This document shows, one piece after another, positions 60,657 to 64,000 of a stretch of 64,000 nt of DNA. Origin of the DNA: Sphingobacteriales bacterium 46-32 (GTDB lineage Bacteria; Bacteroidota; Bacteroidia; Chitinophagales; Chitinophagaceae). The stretch lies in assembly GCA_001898485.1 (NCBI GenBank), contig MKTY01000027.1, positions 186,001 to 250,000 on the forward strand, in the 5' to 3' direction. The notes under the pieces were generated by a model. The model made no database searches. It saw nothing but the letters and a program-made list of their open reading frames with translations, and was not told where the DNA came from. Position numbers and translations under genes: made by a program. Within the stretch, counting starts at the first letter, position 1; each line of letters begins with the position of its first letter.

Positions 60657-62873
60657 TTACTCTTCGTTTTGCGGCTGATCATTCTGGCGGGGACCCTGTG
60701 GGCGACCACCACCCTGCTGCTCCTGTCCTTCACGGGGACGGGGTTCAGGTTTTGGGATCAGTGCTTTACGTGAAAGCTTGAATTTGCCTGACTTAGGATC
60801 AGTACCTATCAATTTTACTTTAAATGTATCACCTTCTTTTACCACACCATCGAGGGTTTCGAGGCGTTTCCAGCTGATTTCGCTGATATGTACCAGTCCC
60901 TGTTTGCCGGGGAGGAATTCAACGAAGGCGCCAAAAGGCATAACAGATTTTACTACCGAGTCGTAAACTTCACCAACCTGTGGTACAGCGGTGATGCCGC
61001 GGATCCAGGCTACTGCGCGATCCACACCTTCTTTGGCTACGCCGAAGATGCTTACTTCGCCACGGTTGTTTATTTCTTCGATATTGATTGTAGTACCTGT
61101 TTCGCGTTGCATTTCCTGGATCACTTTACCACCAGGTCCGATTACTGCACCAATGAACTCGCGGTCGATAAACAGTTTTATCATGCGCGGTGCATGTGGT
61201 TTCACATCTTCGCGGGCTTTATCAATACACTGGTACATGGCATCCAGGATATGAAGACGACCGTTGCGGGCCTGCTCCAGCGCCTGTTTCATTACTTCCA
61301 TGCGCAGTCCGTCTACTTTGATGTCCATCTGCACACCGCAGATGCCTTCGCGTGTACCGGTTACTTTAAAGTCCATATCACCGAGGTGATCTTCGTCGCC
61401 CAGAATATCTGTGAGTACCGCAAATTTGTCGTCTTTGGTGATGAGGCCCATGGCCACACCCGAAACGTGTTTGGGAAGGGGTACGCCTGCATCCATCAGG
61501 GCCAGCGAGCCAGCACATACGGTGGCCATAGACGATGAACCGTTTGACTCGAGGATATCACTTACCACGCGAACGGTGTAAGGGAAATCGCCGGTGGGCA
61601 TCATCTGTTTGAGTGAACGCATGGCCAGGTTGCCGTGACCTACTTCGCGGCGGCTTTGACCGCGCATCATTTTTACTTCACCTGTGCTGAAGGGAGGGAA
61701 ATTATAGTGCAGGAAGAATTTGGAATCGTAACTGTGAGCCGCACTTTCTACCAGCAGATCATCTAAAGCAGTACCTAAAGTAACTGTTGTAAGAGATTGG
61801 GTTTCACCTCTTGTGAAAAGAGAGGCGCCGTGTGGAGAAGGCAGTACATCTACTTCCATATCCAGGGGGCGCACCTGGTCAAGGCTACGTCCGTCGAGGC
61901 GTACACGCTCATCGAGGATCATGTCGCGGACTACATCGTACTGCAGTTCGGCGTAATAGTTAACCGCCATCTTTTTAGTGCTGTCGGCCAGTTCTTCACC
62001 TTCTGCGAGACCCTGTTTCAGAAACTCTACCAGTTCATCTTTGATAGCGCTGAAGCGGTCGCTGCGGTCGTGTTTGGGGAGAGCTGCTTTGGCAACTTCG
62101 TATACTTTTTGTTTGGCGAAGCCGTATACTTTTTCTTTCAGAGCTTCGTCGGTAGCAGGTTTTGTGTAATCGCGTTTGCCCTGTACACCAGCCAGGCTGC
62201 GCAGTTCTTCCTGGGCTTTGATCTGGATCCGGATGGCATCATGTGCCAGTTCCAGTACTTTGATCAGGTCATCTTCGCTGCATTCGTGAGCTTCACCTTC
62301 CACCATCATCAGGTTCTTTTCGGTGGCAGCTACGATGAATTCGAGGTCTGACTGTTCCAGTTGTGAGCGGGTTGGGTTGATGATGTATTCACCATTTACC
62401 CGGCCTACACGTACTTCTGAAATGATTTCTTTGATGGGAATATCTGAAACGGCGAGAGCAGCAGATGCAGCCAGGCAGGCCATTGCATCGGGCAGGATCT
62501 CTGCATCGGAAGAGATCAGCGACACGAGTACCTGTACTTCGCAGTAATAATCTTCAGGAAACAAGGGACGCAGCGCACGGTCGATCAGGCGGCTGGTCAG
62601 GATTTCATAATCGTTGAGACGGGCTTCACGTTTGAAGAATGAACCCGGAATACGGCCGGCAGCCGCAAATTTTTCCTGGTAATCTACCGTGAGGGGAAAG
62701 AAACTCTGTCCTTCCTTGGGCTCTTTGGTAGCTACCACTGTGGCAAGAATCATGCAATTACCTATAGAGACAGTAACGGCACCATCAGCCTGGCGGGCGA
62801 GGCGACCTGTTTCGATCGTCACCATGCGTCCGCCGCCCATATCAAAGGTCTTGCGTATTGGTTGTTGTAACAT
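60657..62873 (-). CDS. pnp: polyribonucleotide nucleotidyltransferase (PNPase)
   Basis: 738 aa. Two RNase PH domains (1-230 and about 325-540), the all-helical linker, KH domain (IGPGGKVIQEMQRETG) and S1 domain (GEVYDSVVKSVMPFGAFVEF). The C-terminal tail is Gln/Gly/Pro-rich. It performs 3'-5' phosphorolytic RNA decay with its companion enzymes. Transcribed after rpsO, the usual order in bacteria. Its start context lacks a clear promoter; read-through from rpsO past 62997-63029 is likely. Confidence 0.97.
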   Translation of the reverse strand: MLQQPIRKTFDMGGGRMVTIETGRLARQADGAVTVSIGNCMILATVVATKEPKEGQSFFPLTVDYQEKFAAAGRIPGSFFKREARLNDYEILTSRLIDRALRPLFPEDYYCEVQVLVSLISSDAEILPDAMACLAASAALAVSDIPIKEIISEVRVGRVNGEYIINPTRSQLEQSDLEFIVAATEKNLMMVEGEAHECSEDDLIKVLELAHDAIRIQIKAQEELRSLAGVQGKRDYTKPATDEALKEKVYGFAKQKVYEVAKAALPKHDRSDRFSAIKDELVEFLKQGLAEGEELADSTKKMAVNYYAELQYDVVRDMILDERVRLDGRSLDQVRPLDMEVDVLPSPHGASLFTRGETQSLTTVTLGTALDDLLVESAAHSYDSKFFLHYNFPPFSTGEVKMMRGQSRREVGHGNLAMRSLKQMMPTGDFPYTVRVVSDILESNGSSSMATVCAGSLALMDAGVPLPKHVSGVAMGLITKDDKFAVLTDILGDEDHLGDMDFKVTGTREGICGVQMDIKVDGLRMEVMKQALEQARNGRLHILDAMYQCIDKAREDVKPHAPRMIKLFIDREFIGAVIGPGGKVIQEMQRETGTTINIEEINNRGEVSIFGVAKEGVDRAVAWIRGITAVPQVGEVYDSVVKSVMPFGAFVEFLPGKQGLVHISEISWKRLETLDGVVKEGDTFKVKLIGTDPKSGKFKLSRKALIPKPEPRPREGQEQQGGGRPQGPRQNDQPQNEE

Positions 62874-62996
62874 AATTGATGGAATTAGTAATTAGTAAAA
62901 GGTAACAAAAAGTCAGAAAATCCTGCTGCTGCACCAATGGAAAAGCTTCGTTTGGGAGCCGGCCTTGTTTGAAAACCGGTGAAGTCCAAAAACAGT

Positions 62997-63029
62997 TATT
63001 CCCAACGTCTCTGCAGAGGTTGGGAATAA
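62997..63029 (-). terminator. rpsO-pnp intergenic terminator
   Basis: TTATTCCCAAC / GTTGGGAATAA (11 bp) around a CTCTGCAGAG palindrome, 92 bases past the rpsO stop. The minus-strand tail has TTTTT after a few bases. Probably partial, with pnp read through. Confidence 0.7.
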
Positions 63030-63120
63030 TCAATTATATGGATCCGCAAGAATTGATCTTTTTTGCGAAACTGCAGCATAATAGACCATCCCACTACTGC
63101 AAGGATGCAGTGGAGGAGGT

Positions 63121-63390
63121 TTATTTTCTGATTCCGAGTTTCTCGATCAATTGGCGATAACCGGTCAGGTTATGCTTTTGCATGTAGTTGAGCAGGCGCT
63201 TGCGCTTACCAACCAGTTGCATGAGTCCGCGGTGAGTGGAGAAATCTTTCTTGTTAACCTGCAGATGGGCGCTGATCTGGCTGATTCTTTCAGTCAGTTG
63301 AGCAATCTGGCCTTCAATAGAACCAGTATTAGTGGCACTACCACCAAATTCAGCGAAGATCTTGCTTGTTTTTTCTTTTGTAAGAGGCAT
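63121..63390 (-). CDS. rpsO: 30S ribosomal protein S15
   Basis: 89 aa from ATG 63390 (MPLTKEKTSKIFAEFGG), the exact family length; the open frame extends 28 codons upstream. It matches S15 through GQIAQLTERISQISAHL, KKDFSTHRGLMQLVGKRKRLLNYM and the C-terminal GYRQLIEKLGIR. S15 binds the central domain of 16S rRNA. Directly upstream of pnp, the common bacterial order. The promoter at 63445-63475 is the best Bacteroidota-type promoter in the window. Confidence 0.97.
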   Translation of the reverse strand: MPLTKEKTSKIFAEFGGSATNTGSIEGQIAQLTERISQISAHLQVNKKDFSTHRGLMQLVGKRKRLLNYMQKHNLTGYRQLIEKLGIRK

Positions 63391-63444
63391 CTTTGTTTTG
63401 TTTAAGAAGTCATCCGATTTTTTTCCTATAATATTTTGTGGCGG

Positions 63445-63475
63445 CAAAGGTAAGGCAACCTGCCCGAATCGCAAA
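63445..63475 (-). promoter_or_regulatory. promoter of rpsO (-pnp)
   Basis: Minus-strand TTTG (63472-63475), a 19-base spacer and TACCTTTG (63445-63452) are a full match to the Bacteroidota TTTG / TAnnTTTG promoter, with a leader of about 50 bases to the ATG. Confidence 0.8.
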
Positions 63476-63527
63476 GAATACCTGGCAAAATTAGGGGCTC
63501 AACCCTTTCTTCTATCTCCCTGACGGT

Positions 63528-63535
63528 TAATTTTG
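63528..63535 (+). promoter_or_regulatory. -7 box directly in front of the MiaE-like gene
   Basis: TAATTTTG matches TAnnTTTG completely and ends 4 bases before the ATG. This is the same arrangement as at ypdA. Confidence 0.35.
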
Positions 63536-63539
63536 TGGA

Positions 63540-64000
63540 ATGGAACTATCCCAAGACACGCGCAATATTCTGGGGCTCCGGCTTCCCACCGATCCACGCT
63601 GGGTCGATCTGGCTGGTAAGTCGTTGGAAGACATACTCACAGACCATGCTTATTGCGAGCAGAAAGCGGCTACATCCTGCATCAGCCTCATACAGCGGTA
63701 TAGCGACCGGGAGAAGCTGGTCACCGAACTGGCGCCGATTGTAACGGAGGAATGGGGACATTTCAGGCTCGTACTGGCCGAACTGCATAAACGCGGCCTC
63801 AGACTGGGACGCCAGCGTAAAGATGAATATGTAAATCAACTACTTGATTTTCAGCAAAAAGGAGGTAGTGTGGAGGATCGTTTGCTCGATCAGTTGCTGA
63901 CCATGGCCCTCATCGAGGCACGAAGCTGTGAACGCTTCAAACGCCTGAGCGAAGGGCTGGATGATGCTTACCTGCGCCAGTTTTACCGCCGTTTTATGGA
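63540..64000 (+). CDS. miaE: MiaE-like tRNA-(ms2io6A)-hydroxylase, partial
   Basis: The first 153 codons, cut off by the window end. MELSQDTRNILGLRLPTDPRW, then DHAYCEQKAATSCISLIQRY, TEEWGHFRLVLAELHKRG and LLTMALIEARSCERF. These carry the Glu and ExxH residues of the ferritin-like di-iron site of MiaE, which hydroxylates the isopentenyl side chain of ms2i6A37 in tRNA. Only shadow frames of it would appear in a search that requires a stop codon. Divergent from rpsO. The Met at 63540 is chosen because the family starts near LPTDPRW. Confidence 0.85.
   Translation, partial: MELSQDTRNILGLRLPTDPRWVDLAGKSLEDILTDHAYCEQKAATSCISLIQRYSDREKLVTELAPIVTEEWGHFRLVLAELHKRGLRLGRQRKDEYVNQLLDFQQKGGSVEDRLLDQLLTMALIEARSCERFKRLSEGLDDAYLRQFYRRFM

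Overview
The window looks like chromosomal DNA from a Bacteroidota bacterium, most likely Chitinophagaceae. The signs are a long LepB with an extra N-terminal membrane region, LytS/LytTR signalling, secreted RHS/YD-repeat proteins of the DUF6443 and DUF5977 types, a YpdA-type reductase, an EF-G paralogue, SPI-type secreted proteins and lipoproteins, and promoters of the TTTG / TAnnTTTG kind (clearest in front of rpsO). I saw no tRNA, rRNA, insertion sequence, prophage or CRISPR array. || Layout. 1-6 kb: end of a Gfo/Idh-type oxidoreductase, csaA-ogt, cdd, lepB, a sigma-54-type response regulator without a DNA-binding domain, and pdhB. 6-13 kb: lipoprotein, ypdA, secreted proteins, LytS/LytTR pair, GNAT. 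13-15 kb: secreted protein and six tandem 146/147-bp repeats. 15-21 kb: thiolase, a rhodanese-thioredoxin lipoprotein, methyltransferase, CPBP protease, YjaB-like GNAT, M28 peptidase. 21-34.4 kb: the most unusual region, a minus-strand polymorphic-toxin locus. In transcription order it has a coiled-coil/outer-membrane protein, a 1243-aa YD/DUF5977 protein, a small helical secreted protein, a 1494-aa RHS protein with a GIY-YIG (URI)-like C-terminal tip, a candidate immunity protein, then lipoproteins, toxin debris and a SUKH immunity gene. 34.7-37.8 kb: sulfurtransferase, sigma-70 factor and a duplicated 472-bp non-coding unit. 37.8-46.3 kb: GH20-like enzyme, broken S41 peptidase, RibD-like reductase, secreted Ppx/GppA-like protein, DEAD helicase, pullulanase. 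46.4-49 kb: GMC oxidoreductase with a Cys cluster plus its Tat subunit. 49-64 kb: small secreted proteins, EF-G paralogue, dnaG, CYTH protein, M48 protease, plsY, prmA, pnp, rpsO and the start of a MiaE-like hydroxylase. || Non-coding structure. Two dispersed repeat families stand out. Family A is an exact 8-bp tandem array (TGCTAATG and variants). At three loci it occurs as facing inverted pairs, and one arm starts only 8-18 bp after the stop codon of a minus-strand gene. Family B has a core of three CGCAGAT heptamers; it forms the 147-bp tandem block at 14.1-14.9 kb and two hairpins at 36.8 and 37.3 kb, where it alternates with family A. || How genes work together. pnp-rpsO, plsY-prmA-pnp, lytS-lytR, GMC-subunit 3 and the RHS cluster look like functional units. 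Most other genes are single housekeeping or envelope genes with their own terminators.
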